Shown: piece by piece, positions 35,146-44,970 of the stretch | How the letters are laid out: every line of letters begins with the position of its first letter | Numbering within the stretch: the stretch's first letter is position 1 | DNA from: Martinezella rhizogenes | Lineage (GTDB): Bacteria; Pseudomonadota; Alphaproteobacteria; Rhizobiales; Rhizobiaceae | Reading direction: 5' to 3' | Assembly (NCBI RefSeq): GCF_007002745.1 | Contig: NZ_SGNY01000003.1 | Span: 124,001 to 188,000 of the forward strand | Length of the DNA: 64,000 nucleotides | Translations under genes and position numbers: made by a program | The notes under the pieces: model-generated | Databases searched by the model: none | What the model was told of the DNA's origin: nothing | The model's input: only the letters and a program-made list of their open reading frames with translations

Positions 35146-35970
35146 ATGACTGCTTTTTCTTTGGCTAAAACAGGCCGGACCGGATTGCTGCGCGGAACAT
35201 GCCTGGTAGCGCTGGTTCTGGCCGTTTCCGGATGCGCGAGCACCAACAAGCCGGATCGCATGTCCACTGGTTCCATTCCCGCCGCCACGCGTTCCTATGA
35301 CACGATGAACATGGATCAACTGCGGCAGGCGGAAGCGACCGCCGGCAAGGCCTATGAGCGCAGCCCCAAAGACAAGTCGGTGGGCATGAACTATGCCAGT
35401 GTTCTGATGATGACGGGCAAAAATACCCAGGCGCTCGCCGTCATGCAGCAGATTGCCATCGCCAATCCGGCGGATCGCGATGTGCTTGCGGCCTATGGCA
35501 AGGCGCAGGCGGCGGCCGGCCAGCTGGAGCAGGCGCTTTCGACCATACAGCGGGCACAGACGCCCGACCGTCCCGACTGGCGGCTTTACTCCGCCGAAGG
35601 TGCGGTGCTCGATCAGCTTGGACGCTCGAACGAGGCGCGCTCGCGGTACCGGCAGGCGCTCGACCTCAAGCCGAACGATCCAAGCGTGCTTTCGAACCTC
35701 GGCATGTCCTATGTCCTGTCGAGTGATCCCCGCACCGCCGAAACATATTTGCAGTCCGCCATTTCGCAGCCCGGCGCGGACAGCCGCGTCCGCCAGAACC
35801 TCGCGCTTGTTGTGGGTCTTCAGGGACGTTTCGCCGAAGCCGAGCGCATCGCGGTTCAGGAGCTTTCGGCGCAGCAGGCGCAGGCAAATCTCACCTATCT
35901 GCGCGCGATGCTCTCACAGCAGAATTCCTGGCAGCAGCTGGCGAAAAAAGACGCAAAGCCTGCAGGCTGA
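35146..35970 (+). CDS. tadD: TPR lipoprotein, TadD-like pilus assembly protein
   Basis: A 274-residue lipoprotein: the signal ends in LAVSGC with lipidation at C30. After a short linker come tetratricopeptide-like repeats from about residue 75 to 250, including the good repeat SEARSRYRQALDLKPNDPSV. TadD is the outer-membrane pilotin-like TPR protein of Flp pilus machines. It is convergent with the tadC end of the pilus operon, next to it but on the other strand, so it has its own promoter. An in-frame start at 35074 was rejected as it hides the lipoprotein signal. Confidence 0.83.
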   Translation: MTAFSLAKTGRTGLLRGTCLVALVLAVSGCASTNKPDRMSTGSIPAATRSYDTMNMDQLRQAEATAGKAYERSPKDKSVGMNYASVLMMTGKNTQALAVMQQIAIANPADRDVLAAYGKAQAAAGQLEQALSTIQRAQTPDRPDWRLYSAEGAVLDQLGRSNEARSRYRQALDLKPNDPSVLSNLGMSYVLSSDPRTAETYLQSAISQPGADSRVRQNLALVVGLQGRFAEAERIAVQELSAQQAQANLTYLRAMLSQQNSWQQLAKKDAKPAG

Positions 35971-36036
35971 TAAGGCTTTTAGGTGCAGCCGCCGGCATAA
36001 GTGGCCGGCGATCTTGCCAGCCGGGATCGGAATATA

Positions 36037-36066
36037 CCGCCGCGCAAAATGCCGGCGGTTTTTTAT
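36037..36066 (+). terminator. intrinsic terminator of tadD
   Basis: CCGCCG and CGGCGG form a stem around ten bases followed by TTTTTTATTT. It overlaps the convergent tadC stop by four bases. Confidence 0.85.
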
Positions 36067-37052
36067 TTGAACGTGTCCATAACCCGGATGATGGCCGGCC
36101 CGAGGATGACGGCGATGAGCACCGGTAGGAAGAATATGATCATTGGCACGGTCAGTTTCGGTGGCAGCGCCGCGGCTTTCTTTTCGGCCTCGTTCATGCG
36201 CTCGTCACGGCCTTCCTGCGCAAGAACGCGTAGCGCCTGAGCCAGCGGCGTGCCATAGCGCTCCGCCTGGATAAGCGCCTGCACCACGCTTTTGACCCCA
36301 TCCAGCTGTGTTCGCATACCGAAGTTCTCCAGGGCAATGCGCCTGTCCTGAAGGAAGGAGAGCTCGGCTGTCGTCAGCATCATTTCTTCCGCCAGTTCGG
36401 GTGACTGCTCGCCCATTTCTTCCGCCACACGGCGCATCGCGGCTTCCATCGAGACACCGGATTCTATGCAGATCAGCATCAGATCCAGCGCATCCGGCCA
36501 CGCACGCTTGATCGACCCCTGTCGCTTTGTCATGGCGTTGGAAACGTAGATATTCGGCGCGTAAAAACCGATATAGCCGAAAAGCAGGACAGCCATCAGC
36601 CTGACGACAAAGGCCTTGTCAGCGAGGTTTCCCAGGACGAAAACCCAGGTAAAAGCGATGGCAAGAAAGGCGAATGGCAGGACGAATCGCGCGGCGAGAA
36701 ATGTGTTGAGCGCATTCTGTGAACGAAAACCCGCTGCACGCAGCTTGTTCATCGTATTCGCGTCGGCAAGTGCTTCCTGAAGATTGAACCTTTCGACGAT
36801 GCGGCGCGCGGACTTGTTGTTGCTGCCGCGCAACGAGGTCTTTCCGTCTCTGGAGGTCGTTGCGAGCCGCTCGCGTTCGCGGCTGCGGATAACATCGCGT
36901 TCCGTCGACACCGCTTTCATGCGCTTGGCGAAGTCCTTGCGCTCGAAGAACGGCATGATGAGGGTGTAAAGGGTGGCAAAAACCGCAAGCGTGACCAGAA
37001 TGGCAATGATCGTCTGCGGATCCGTCAGGCGGGAAACGAGATTTCCTGTCAT
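36063..37052 (-). CDS. tadC: type II secretion F domain protein TadC (Flp pilus)
   Basis: A 329-residue inner-membrane platform protein with a membrane span near the N-terminus, a cytosolic part and the T2SSF domain at about residues 170-320 (LMLICIESGVSMEAAMRRVAEE and GTPLAQALRVLAQEGRDERM). With TadB it anchors the CpaF ATPase for pilus extension. It is the last gene of the operon, nine bases after tadB. The Agrobacterium cluster calls this position ctpI. Confidence 0.93.
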   Translation of the reverse strand: MTGNLVSRLTDPQTIIAILVTLAVFATLYTLIMPFFERKDFAKRMKAVSTERDVIRSRERERLATTSRDGKTSLRGSNNKSARRIVERFNLQEALADANTMNKLRAAGFRSQNALNTFLAARFVLPFAFLAIAFTWVFVLGNLADKAFVVRLMAVLLFGYIGFYAPNIYVSNAMTKRQGSIKRAWPDALDLMLICIESGVSMEAAMRRVAEEMGEQSPELAEEMMLTTAELSFLQDRRIALENFGMRTQLDGVKSVVQALIQAERYGTPLAQALRVLAQEGRDERMNEAEKKAAALPPKLTVPMIIFFLPVLIAVILGPAIIRVMDTFK

Positions 37053-37062
37053 GGCCCCGCCC

Positions 37063-38067
37063 TCAGATATCGAAATTGATCATTTGGCGCATGATGAAAA
37101 TGCCAATCAGCATCCAGATGCCGGATGCTCCGAGAATGATGTGCCCGCGCAAATCGGTGAAAAGCACAGACAGGTAATCGGGCGACGTGAAGTGCACCAG
37201 CGTCATGACGATGAAAGGCAGTGCCCCAATGATGACCGCCGAGGCTTTCGCCTCCATTGAGAGGGCATTCACCTTGGCGCGCATCTTCTTGCGGTCACGC
37301 AGAACTTTTGAAAGATTGGACAGCGCTTCTGAAAGATTGCCGCCCGCCTGCGCCTGAATGGTAATGACGGTGCCGAAGAAACTGACCTCGAACAGGGGCA
37401 TGGTCAGCATCATACGCTCGATTGCCTGCGGAATGCTGATCCCGACCTGTTGTGCATCGACAACCCGCTGAAATTCCGTTTTCACCGGCTCCTGGCCATC
37501 GGATGCGATCAATCGCACGGCGTCGTTCAGCGGCAACCCGGACTTGATCGACCGGCACATGACGTCCAGCGAATTGGGAAACTCCTCCAGGAATTTTTTC
37601 TGCCGCCGCTTGAGAAGAAAGGCCAATACCCACCGTGGCAGTCCCAACCCAACGACCACTCCTATAAGCAGAGCGATGAGCGGCGACAGGCCATAAAGAA
37701 TTGCTATGATACCGGCGGCAACAGCCCCGCCTGCGCTCAGCAGGTGGAACTGCCGGATCGAAAGTCGCAGGCCAGCCTGAACCAGTTTGTCGCGCAAACT
37801 GACATTCTTTGTCCTTTTTGCCTTTTCATTTTGTTTCTTTTCCATTTCCCGCAGGCTGTCCTGCATGGATTTGCGGCGTTTGCCGAGCTCCTGGACCCGG
37901 TCGCGCGCAGCTTTGATATTGGCGTGGTCCGTTTCCGCAGCCTTCACCCGCTTGAAACGGCTGGTGGTCTTTTTTTCGACCTCTATCTGCTGAAAAAGGA
38001 AGGCGTAAGCCAGCGCTCCTGCCGAAATGGCGACAAGTACGGCCAGTAACAGGATTGTCGGGTCCAT
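37063..38067 (-). CDS. tadB: type II secretion F domain protein TadB (Flp pilus)
   Basis: A 334-residue inner-membrane protein. It has an N-terminal span, a charged coiled-coil-like stretch at about residues 55-95, two more spans, and a T2SSF domain with FPNSLDVMCRSIKSGLPLNDAV. It pairs with TadC as the membrane platform of the pilus. It follows cpaF by 15 bases. The corresponding Agrobacterium name is ctpH. Confidence 0.93.
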   Translation of the reverse strand: MDPTILLLAVLVAISAGALAYAFLFQQIEVEKKTTSRFKRVKAAETDHANIKAARDRVQELGKRRKSMQDSLREMEKKQNEKAKRTKNVSLRDKLVQAGLRLSIRQFHLLSAGGAVAAGIIAILYGLSPLIALLIGVVVGLGLPRWVLAFLLKRRQKKFLEEFPNSLDVMCRSIKSGLPLNDAVRLIASDGQEPVKTEFQRVVDAQQVGISIPQAIERMMLTMPLFEVSFFGTVITIQAQAGGNLSEALSNLSKVLRDRKKMRAKVNALSMEAKASAVIIGALPFIVMTLVHFTSPDYLSVLFTDLRGHIILGASGIWMLIGIFIMRQMINFDI

Positions 38068-38082
38068 GGCAGTCGCCTTCCC

Positions 38083-39555
38083 TTAGGATGTCTTTTCCAT
38101 TTCGTCGAGCGCGGCCGCCAGACGTTTCTCTTCGCCATAATAACGTGCGCGATCCCAGAAATGCGGTTTGCTGATGCCGGTCGACACATGTCTGCCGATC
38201 AGCTTGCCATTCGCATCTTCGCCTTCAATCTCGTACCGCATCAAATCCTGGGTAACGATGACGTCGCCTTCCATGCCGATGACTTCGGTAACCTGCGTTA
38301 TCCGGCGGGAGCCGTCGCGCAGGCGCGCCGCCTGAACGACGATATCGATTGATCCGGAGATAATTTCGCGCACGGTCTTGGCCGGCAGGGTAAAGCCACC
38401 CATGGCAATCATGGATTCGATACGGCTAAGGCATTCACGCGGCGTGTTGGCGTGCAGCGTCCCCATCGAGCCGTCGTGACCGGTGTTCATGGCCTGAAGC
38501 AGGTCGAAAACTTCCGGTCCACGCACTTCGCCGACGATGATACGTTCTGGACGCATACGAAGGCAGTTCTTGACCAGATCGCGCATGGTGATCTCGCCTT
38601 CACCTTCGATGTTTGGCGGGCGTGTTTCCAGCCTCACCACATGCGGCTGCTGCAGTTGCAGTTCGGCCGTGTCCTCACAGGTGATGACACGTTCGTCCCT
38701 GTCAATGAAACTGGTCAGGCAGTTGAGCAGCGTGGTCTTGCCGGAGCCAGTACCGCCCGAAATGACAATATTGCAGCGTACGCGCCCGATGATCTTGAGC
38801 AAGGTCGCGCCTTCGGGCGTGATTGCGCCGAAACGTACCAGCTGATCGAGTGTCAGCTTGTCCTTCTTGAATTTTCGGATCGTCAGCGCCGGTCCGTCAA
38901 TGGCAAGCGGCGGCGCGATGACGTTGACGCGTGATCCGTCCGGCAGGCGGGCGTCGCATATCGGGCTCGATTCATCCACACGCCGGCCGACCTGGCTGAC
39001 GATACGCTGGCAGATGGACAGCAACTGGCCGTTGTCACGAAAGCGGATGTCGGATTCAATGGTCTTGCCGCCAACTTCGATGAAGGTCTGGCCGGATCCG
39101 TTGACCATGATATCGGCAATATCGTCGCGGGCGAGAAGCGGCTCCAGCGGGCCGTAACCGAGAACGTCATTGCAGATGTCTTCGAGCAGTTCTTCCTGCT
39201 CGGCAATCGACATGGCGAAGTTCTTGATCGTGATGATATCGTTGACGATATCGCGAATTTCCTCGCGCGCGCTCTCCGCGTCGAGCTTGGCAAGCTGCGA
39301 AAGGTCGATCGTATCGATGAGCGCAGAGAAAACCTGGCTCTTGGTGTTGTAATAATCTTCCGTGCGCGCGCGTTTTTTCTGCGGCGACTGCGATGTTGCC
39401 TGCGCCTGGCGCGTCGCGGGCGACTGGCCGGGTTCAAGCGTGTCGATCGTAAGAGGCCGAGGCTCGGCTGCCACCGCCGCCTGCATGGGGACAGCTGCGG
39501 CCAAATCCGGCTTTGTGTTTCTGGATGGGCCGTCAGACCCGCGTTTTCCGAACAT
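38083..39555 (-). CDS. cpaF: pilus assembly ATPase CpaF/TadA
   Basis: A 490-residue cytosolic secretion ATPase of the VirB11/PulE superfamily that powers Flp pilus assembly. Walker A GGTGSGKT is at residues 267-274; the Asp and His boxes follow in [20 protein letters not shown], and the VGEVRGPE and [15 protein letters not shown] segments are CpaF-typical. An unstructured Pro/Ala/Gln-rich leader of about 65 residues precedes the core. It lies 33 bases after cpaE. The Agrobacterium name is ctpG. Confidence 0.95.
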   Translation of the reverse strand: MFGKRGSDGPSRNTKPDLAAAVPMQAAVAAEPRPLTIDTLEPGQSPATRQAQATSQSPQKKRARTEDYYNTKSQVFSALIDTIDLSQLAKLDAESAREEIRDIVNDIITIKNFAMSIAEQEELLEDICNDVLGYGPLEPLLARDDIADIMVNGSGQTFIEVGGKTIESDIRFRDNGQLLSICQRIVSQVGRRVDESSPICDARLPDGSRVNVIAPPLAIDGPALTIRKFKKDKLTLDQLVRFGAITPEGATLLKIIGRVRCNIVISGGTGSGKTTLLNCLTSFIDRDERVITCEDTAELQLQQPHVVRLETRPPNIEGEGEITMRDLVKNCLRMRPERIIVGEVRGPEVFDLLQAMNTGHDGSMGTLHANTPRECLSRIESMIAMGGFTLPAKTVREIISGSIDIVVQAARLRDGSRRITQVTEVIGMEGDVIVTQDLMRYEIEGEDANGKLIGRHVSTGISKPHFWDRARYYGEEKRLAAALDEMEKTS

Positions 39556-39588
39556 CGGCGTTTCCGTCTAAGGACGCACAGGCGAAGC

Positions 39589-40869
39589 CTATTTGCGCTT
39601 GAGAATATTCTTGAGTTTGTCCAGGCCGCCGCGTTTGCTTTTGCGCAGCACGGTACGGCCGGTAATCGTATGGGCGATCTGTGAGAAAGTTTCCGCGATC
39701 TGGGATTTTTCATCCATCTCGCTGATCATGCGACCACTGTTGGCGGCATTTCCAAACAGCAGGGTATCGAACGGAATGATCGCAATCGGCTCGATTTCCA
39801 ACGGCTCGAGAAAGTCCGCCGGCGCGATTTCCGGACGTTTCGGCATGCCCACCTGATTGAGAATGAGGTGCGGTAACTTGTCATTCGGTCGCAGTTTTAT
39901 CAGCGCATCGAACAGGTTCTTCGTATTACGCAGATTTGCGAGATCGGGAACCGCCGTAATCACCACTTCATCGGCTTCCGCAAGGACTGCCCGCGTCCAG
40001 TCGCACCATTGGTGGGGAAGATCGAGGACCGCAACAGGGGCGCTACGCTGCAGAACCTCGAGAATTGGGAGAAAAGCCTGGCGATCGAGATCATATGTCC
40101 TGTCGAGAAGCGACGGCGCCGCCAGGAGTGACAGATGGTCGGAGCATTTCGTCAAAAGACGGTCGAGAAACACCTCGTCCAGCCGTTCCGGTGAAAACAC
40201 GGCTTCCGCCATGCCTTGGGCAGGGTCCTGATCAAAATCGATATTGGCCGTGCCATAGGCAAGGTCCATGTCGGCCAGGATGGTTTCGGTGGAAAACAGC
40301 GTGGATATGCCGAAGGCGCAGTTATGCGCGATCGTCGAGGACCCCACCCCGCCTTTTGCGCCGATGAAGGCAATGTTGCGGCCGAGCGGTTCCGCCTCCG
40401 GATCGACGAAGATCGTCGCGATCGAGGCTAGCAGATCGGCCATGCTGACCGGGGCGACAAGGTATTCGGAAATGCCATTACGGATGAGATCGCGATAAAG
40501 CGTTATGTCATTGTGTCGGCCGATGATGATGACACGGGTGGTGGGGTCGCAAACCTCCGCCAGCGGCGCGAGATCATCCAGCAGCGAAGCGGGTGCACTT
40601 GCCGTCTCCAGGATGATGAGATTGGGCGTGGGCGAAGCGGAAAACATCGTGGCTGCCGCGTTGATGTCGCCCTTGGTCACCCGAAGGGTCACCTTGCTCA
40701 TGCGTCTGTCGCCGGACAATGCGTCCATGACGCCCTGCATATTGTCGCTGACACAGAAGGCATGGACGGAAATGCGGGGCAGGGGCCGCAGACGATCCAT
40801 GTCCCCGGCGCGGACGGGCGCGGCGTCTGTGCCGCCGCTTGATTTGATATCGTATTCTACAGCGCTCAT
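39589..40869 (-). CDS. cpaE: pilus assembly protein CpaE/TadZ
   Basis: A 426-residue ParA/MinD-like protein with a receiver-like domain at about residues 30-155 and an ATPase-like domain after it. The P-loop reads GAKGGVGSST at 170-179, with Ser replacing the usual catalytic-position Lys-Thr pair, as is common in TadZ. TadZ places the pilus machine at the cell pole. The C-terminal basic tail (RKSKRGGLDKLKNILKRK) could contact membrane or DNA. The Agrobacterium name is ctpF. Confidence 0.92.
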   Translation of the reverse strand: MSAVEYDIKSSGGTDAAPVRAGDMDRLRPLPRISVHAFCVSDNMQGVMDALSGDRRMSKVTLRVTKGDINAAATMFSASPTPNLIILETASAPASLLDDLAPLAEVCDPTTRVIIIGRHNDITLYRDLIRNGISEYLVAPVSMADLLASIATIFVDPEAEPLGRNIAFIGAKGGVGSSTIAHNCAFGISTLFSTETILADMDLAYGTANIDFDQDPAQGMAEAVFSPERLDEVFLDRLLTKCSDHLSLLAAPSLLDRTYDLDRQAFLPILEVLQRSAPVAVLDLPHQWCDWTRAVLAEADEVVITAVPDLANLRNTKNLFDALIKLRPNDKLPHLILNQVGMPKRPEIAPADFLEPLEIEPIAIIPFDTLLFGNAANSGRMISEMDEKSQIAETFSQIAHTITGRTVLRKSKRGGLDKLKNILKRK

Positions 40870-40903
40870 CGTCTATCCTGCCGTAACAAATGGTGGAACC
40901 ACA

Positions 40904-41584
40904 TCAGTCCGTCGTCGCCGTCGTGCTCTTGCCGCGATAGGAGTCTATGACCACGGCGCGACGCTCGGCATCGATCGGACTCATGCCCCGCGGGCCGACC
41001 AGATCCATTGGATTGGCAACCTGTGCGGCGAGATTGCTCTGCGAAGCGCATCCGAAATTGTACCAGTTCTTGTTGGCGAAGGTGTTGTCCGAAAGGTCTT
41101 CGGGCCACTGGCCGCATTGCCCGGTCATGGCGGTAACAGCGACATAACTCAGGCGGATGGGGGCGGCATCGCCGTTGGGGGATGCCGCATAACGTGTTTC
41201 CATGATTTTGCCCGAAGGGACGCCAGCGCCGGAAAGCGTTGAACGGATCTGCTTTGCCATTCTGGAGGCCGCTGCCGAATTGGCTGATCCCGATGGCGTC
41301 TGAATATTGATGATGCCGGTCGACATGGATGCGTAATTCTGGGCGAAACCACGAACGTTATCCGCCACTGCGGTGGTCAAGCGGCTGTCGCCCGCTGAAA
41401 CCGGAATATCCAGCGAGTGCTCCGCTTCCGAAAGGGTGATCGGATGACGTGTGCGATAATCATCGGGAATGGCATTGGTTGTTAGCGGATCGCGTGCGCA
41501 GCCTTGCAGCAGGCCGGCGACGAGCGCAACCATGGAGACGAGACCGGCCCGTCTGAGGGAAGAAGAAGAGGTTATTTCCGGCAT
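40904..41584 (-). CDS. cpaD: pilus biogenesis lipoprotein CpaD
   Basis: A 226-residue lipoprotein: the start at 41584 gives a proper signal ending in AGLLQGC, with AGGGA upstream. An in-frame ATG at 41644 overlaps the cpaC stop as ATGA, so a longer, coupled form cannot be excluded. The mature protein has the CpaD pattern DYRTRHPITLSEAEHSLDIPV and a pair of cysteines (AMTGQCGQWPED, NFGCASQSNLAAQVANP). CpaD stabilises the secretin in the outer membrane. The Agrobacterium name is ctpE. Confidence 0.9.
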   Translation of the reverse strand: MPEITSSSSLRRAGLVSMVALVAGLLQGCARDPLTTNAIPDDYRTRHPITLSEAEHSLDIPVSAGDSRLTTAVADNVRGFAQNYASMSTGIINIQTPSGSANSAAASRMAKQIRSTLSGAGVPSGKIMETRYAASPNGDAAPIRLSYVAVTAMTGQCGQWPEDLSDNTFANKNWYNFGCASQSNLAAQVANPMDLVGPRGMSPIDAERRAVVIDSYRGKSTTATTD

Positions 41585-41640
41585 GACGTTCCCTGCCCTT
41601 ATCGGGCTTGCTCTGAAGAGGAGATTTCGTGCGCGTGTCG

Positions 41641-43224
41641 TCATTTGTAGATGAACCCCACTGATCCCTGATAGGGCGCTGCCTGAACCTGGTCTTTCCG
41701 GCCATAGACCTTGTTGACGCGGTTCATGAAATACATGGCGGCATCGTTTTCCGGGTTGAAGTTGTCATCCGGGCGGGCGATCTGGTTGCGCGCAACAGGC
41801 CGCACCAGATAGGGCGTGGCGATGATGACCAGCTCCGTCTCGTTGCGGATAAAGTCCTTGCTGCGGAAAAGCGTGCCGAAAATCGGGATTTTCGACATGC
41901 CCGGAAGTCCGGACATGGCCTGACGGACATTGTCCTGAACAAGCCCTGCGATCACGATCGATCCGCCGGACGGAAGCTCGACTGTTGTGGAGGTTTCGCG
42001 CTTGCGGACTGACATATAGGTCGAGCCGGGAATGTTGCCGCCCGAATTTCCCGTTACCACATTGCCTTCATATGTCGGCTCGGAAACATTGGTCTCGATC
42101 TTAAGGCTGATACGCCCTGGCGAAAGTACAACGGGCTTGAAGTTCAACGTGATGCCGTAGTCAACCGTATCTGTTGTACGTGTTATGGTCTGCTGGCCGG
42201 TTTCCTTGTCAACGGATACTTCTTGCTCTGCGGCCAGACGGAAATCTCCACCCACATAGAACTTGGCCTGTTCACCTGAGATGGCGGTGAGGCTAGGTTC
42301 GGCCAGAGTGCGCACGACGCCAGCCTGCTCCATGGCATTGAGGTAGCTGGCAAAGTTCATCGAGCCGGAACCGATTGAACCGCTGGCTATTCGCGAGGCA
42401 GTGCTGATTGCATTTCCAAGATTGGACGGATTTGAGAACGAAAAGCCGTTATTGCTTGTGGAGCTGCCAATGGAGCCGTTGAATCCGAGCTGTTTCAGCA
42501 CCTGCCGGCTGACTTCGGCGACAGTCACCTTCAGTGTTACCTGATCTTCGCCCTCGATCGTCAACATGTTGACGATTTGCGATACTTGGCGTCTTTCCGC
42601 AAAAATCGCTGCATCGCCGCCATTGTCACCGCCGGTGAGTGATATATTGCGCGTGGTGGCTTCCCCGCCCTTTAGAAACGCGTCGGCGAGCTGCACGGCA
42701 CGCGCAGAATCCTGCGGTGTGCGCACAGAGCCGGTGAGAACGATGTTGTCCGAAACGATTTCCACCTTGATATCCGACTCGGGAATAAAGCGGCGGATAT
42801 TGGCCTCGAGGCCGGAGATGTCGCGCTCCACTTCAAGATCGAGACTAACGATTTCGCGACCGCCCTCACCGAAAATGAAGATATTTGTCTGTCCCACCGT
42901 TTTTCCGAAGAGATAAATACGGCGAGAAGTGCGTGTTACGGCATCGGCAAGGCTTGGATCCGCAACGAGAATGTCGTGCGCATCCTCAGGCAGATCAATC
43001 ACCAATGCCTTGTTGAGGCCGAGCTTAAGACGTTTGCGGATGCCGGATCCGCTCTCGGTAATCCGAACGATACTTGCGCTTTGTGCCGCGGCTTCGCCAA
43101 GGCGCAGAAATTCAGGCGAATGCGGGCCTGGAATGCCTGAAAAAGCCACGCAGAAAGCAAGTCCGCCCAGCATCGATGAACGCAGGTGTCTTTTAACACG
43201 CTTTGCCATGAACTCCCCGGTCAT
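41641..43224 (-). CDS. cpaC: outer-membrane secretin CpaC/RcpA (Flp pilus)
   Basis: A 527-residue secretin. The N-terminal region (about residues 55-145) has the pilus-formation domain and a BON-like fold; the C-terminal 250 residues are the secretin ring, with EPSLTAISGEQAKFYVGGDF and VELPSGGSIVIAGLVQDN. A signal peptide lies near residues 15-45. GGAG is seven bases before the ATG at 43224, which overlaps the cpaB stop (ATGA); a second ATG at 43209 is possible. The Agrobacterium name is ctpD. Confidence 0.94.
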   Translation of the reverse strand: MTGEFMAKRVKRHLRSSMLGGLAFCVAFSGIPGPHSPEFLRLGEAAAQSASIVRITESGSGIRKRLKLGLNKALVIDLPEDAHDILVADPSLADAVTRTSRRIYLFGKTVGQTNIFIFGEGGREIVSLDLEVERDISGLEANIRRFIPESDIKVEIVSDNIVLTGSVRTPQDSARAVQLADAFLKGGEATTRNISLTGGDNGGDAAIFAERRQVSQIVNMLTIEGEDQVTLKVTVAEVSRQVLKQLGFNGSIGSSTSNNGFSFSNPSNLGNAISTASRIASGSIGSGSMNFASYLNAMEQAGVVRTLAEPSLTAISGEQAKFYVGGDFRLAAEQEVSVDKETGQQTITRTTDTVDYGITLNFKPVVLSPGRISLKIETNVSEPTYEGNVVTGNSGGNIPGSTYMSVRKRETSTTVELPSGGSIVIAGLVQDNVRQAMSGLPGMSKIPIFGTLFRSKDFIRNETELVIIATPYLVRPVARNQIARPDDNFNPENDAAMYFMNRVNKVYGRKDQVQAAPYQGSVGFIYK

Positions 43225-44027
43225 TGTGATGCTCCTTGACTGCCCTTGACGATCGACCCGGACTTGATCACCTGTATTTCCGGTTGACCGGAGCCGCCGT
43301 TGAGAAGGTAGCCCGCTGAAAGCGTATCGTTTTCCTGCGCGTCGGCGATTGAGCGCAACGCAAGAGTGAGCCGATCCGCCATCTGCTGCGCCACCGTTAT
43401 GATTTTTGCCTGTTCTGGCGTCAGCTCCAGAGTCGCAGTCGCACCGACGACGGCGGAGATGCCGTCCTCGCCTTCCTTGATCTGCTGGTCAATTGCGAGA
43501 ACGCGGACGTTGTTCAAAACGTTTTCGGTCAGGAAATTGCCGTTATCGCCCTTGCGAACCATGATGACATCCACCCGGTCATTCGGCAGCACGAAACCGC
43601 CGGCGCCGGTGGAGACGGAAATTTCCGTAGCGACGGCGCGTTTGCCCGCCGGCAGAAGTGAAGACATGATGCGGGTACTGGAATCGACGACCTTTTCCGG
43701 CCGCACCGGTTCGCCCTCAAACAGGGGCAACCGCACGACGGCACCGGTGAGTTCGGTGATCGCGTTCGGATTTTTTGTTTCGGTTATGAAGTTATCGACG
43801 ACATTGCCCTGCGGCCAGGGTGTCCAGCGCATCGAACTATCGTTCAGGCGGCTACCGACAGGCAAGTTGACTGAGGAAACGAGAACATTGACCGTCGGTT
43901 CCTTCTGGATGATCGTTTCCGCTTTTTCGATGACCTGCTTTGCGCCGGAAATCTGCATGGCGACGAGACCGGCAAGACCGGCAGCGACCAGGGCAACGGA
44001 TAGAATAACGATACGCGACGGTTTCAT
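43221..44027 (-). CDS. cpaB: pilus assembly protein CpaB/RcpC
   Basis: A 268-residue protein anchored by an N-terminal span (ILSVALVAAGLAGLVAM) with a periplasmic SAF/beta-clip domain at about residues 45-110 (VLVSSVNLPVGSRLNDSSMRW) and the RcpC domain after it (FVLPNDRVDVIMV). It links the secretin to peptidoglycan or the pilus base. Its stop overlaps cpaC by four bases. The 125-base gap before it separates it from cpaA. The Agrobacterium name is ctpC. Confidence 0.92.
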   Translation of the reverse strand: MKPSRIVILSVALVAAGLAGLVAMQISGAKQVIEKAETIIQKEPTVNVLVSSVNLPVGSRLNDSSMRWTPWPQGNVVDNFITETKNPNAITELTGAVVRLPLFEGEPVRPEKVVDSSTRIMSSLLPAGKRAVATEISVSTGAGGFVLPNDRVDVIMVRKGDNGNFLTENVLNNVRVLAIDQQIKEGEDGISAVVGATATLELTPEQAKIITVAQQMADRLTLALRSIADAQENDTLSAGYLLNGGSGQPEIQVIKSGSIVKGSQGASQ

Positions 44028-44152
44028 GCTCGATCCTTGAGGGAATCAGGTTGTTCTCCCCTCAGGATGGCGCATGATTGGTATAATTATGGTTAATATT
44101 ATGCTTGGATTTGTGGTTAACGGGACTTTAATCCGTCAGCTATGTAACTTGT

Positions 44153-44665
44153 TCAGGAAAGACTGGCGATGGCAGCTTTTACAAGCGGCGCGTCACCGTA
44201 AGTCAAAAGGCCGGCAATGGCGATGCCGATGCCATAGGGGATTTTTTTTGCCACCATCAGGGAATCCGGGATGGGAATGCCGATTGCCATGATTTCTTGC
44301 GATCGTGACCGCAAAAGCAGGATGCCAAGCGTTAATACGCCACCAATGAAAGTGACTCCAAGCAAGAATTCTATGAGCGAAGAATTGAATCCATACCAGA
44401 CCGTAGCGGCGGTCAACAGCTTGGCGTCCCCACCACCCATCACATTTGCAGCAAAGAGCGCAAAACAGGCGAAAAAAACGGCGGCCGCTGCGGCAATGCT
44501 CATCGCGAAAGTCTGCCATTCCATGCCGGTAAACGGTGCAACAACAAAAAAGCAAACTAGTAAGATAAGCGGTATTCTGTTGGGTATGGTCATGCTGAAT
44601 AGATCGTTCAGCGCAGCGAAAGCAAGGCACAAAGGCAAAGTCAGAAAAATTGCTGCTACGACCAT
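44153..44665 (-). CDS. cpaA: prepilin peptidase CpaA (A24)
   Basis: A 170-residue inner-membrane aspartic peptidase that removes the leader of the Flp pilin. The two catalytic aspartates are D21 in NDLFSMTIPNR and D80 in the GGGD motif of NVMGGGDAKLL. Six spans are predicted. The ATG at 44665 has AGGA eight bases upstream; a start 23 codons earlier would extend the N-terminus and was rejected. It has no methylase domain, as is normal for Flp systems. The Agrobacterium name is ctpB. Confidence 0.92.
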   Translation of the reverse strand: MVVAAIFLTLPLCLAFAALNDLFSMTIPNRIPLILLVCFFVVAPFTGMEWQTFAMSIAAAAAVFFACFALFAANVMGGGDAKLLTAATVWYGFNSSLIEFLLGVTFIGGVLTLGILLLRSRSQEIMAIGIPIPDSLMVAKKIPYGIGIAIAGLLTYGDAPLVKAAIASLS

Positions 44666-44737
44666 TAGATCAATCCTACAGAGGATTTGGCAAACGAGTG
44701 ACAACAACGCATGGAGGTTGCCTAAAAATACCAAGAT

Positions 44738-44760
44738 GGCCGCCCTTTTTAGGGGCGACC
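44738..44760 (-). terminator. stem-loop after the pilin gene
   Basis: On the minus strand GTCGCCC and GGGCGGC pair (one wobble) around seven bases; a TATTTTTAGG stretch follows. It lies 22 bases past the pilin stop. It probably ends most transcripts or protects the abundant pilin message while letting a fraction read into cpaA. Confidence 0.5.
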
Positions 44761-44781
44761 ATCCATGAAATGATGCGGAAA

Positions 44782-44970
44782 TTACTTTCCAGATGCAGTG
44801 GAAGCCGCCGTCATCTTCGTGCCAATGTTTGTGAAGAGCGTACCGATCTTGCTGCCGACAGTCGTGGCACCGCCAACGATTGCAACAGAAATAAGTGCAG
44901 CGATCAGGCCGTATTCAATTGCCGTGGCGCCGGATTCGTCCTTGAGGAAACGAGCGAAAATCTTGGTCAT
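44782..44970 (-). CDS. pilA: Flp-type pilin
   Basis: A 62-residue prepilin. The leader MTKIFARFLKDESG is cut after G14 by CpaA, leaving a 48-residue mature subunit that begins ATAIEYGLIAALISV, with the invariant Glu at mature position 5 and a single hydrophobic helix. It forms the common pilus used in surface attachment. AGGAG is six bases before the ATG. It is the first gene of the operon; the Agrobacterium name is ctpA. Confidence 0.95.
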   Translation of the reverse strand: MTKIFARFLKDESGATAIEYGLIAALISVAIVGGATTVGSKIGTLFTNIGTKMTAASTASGK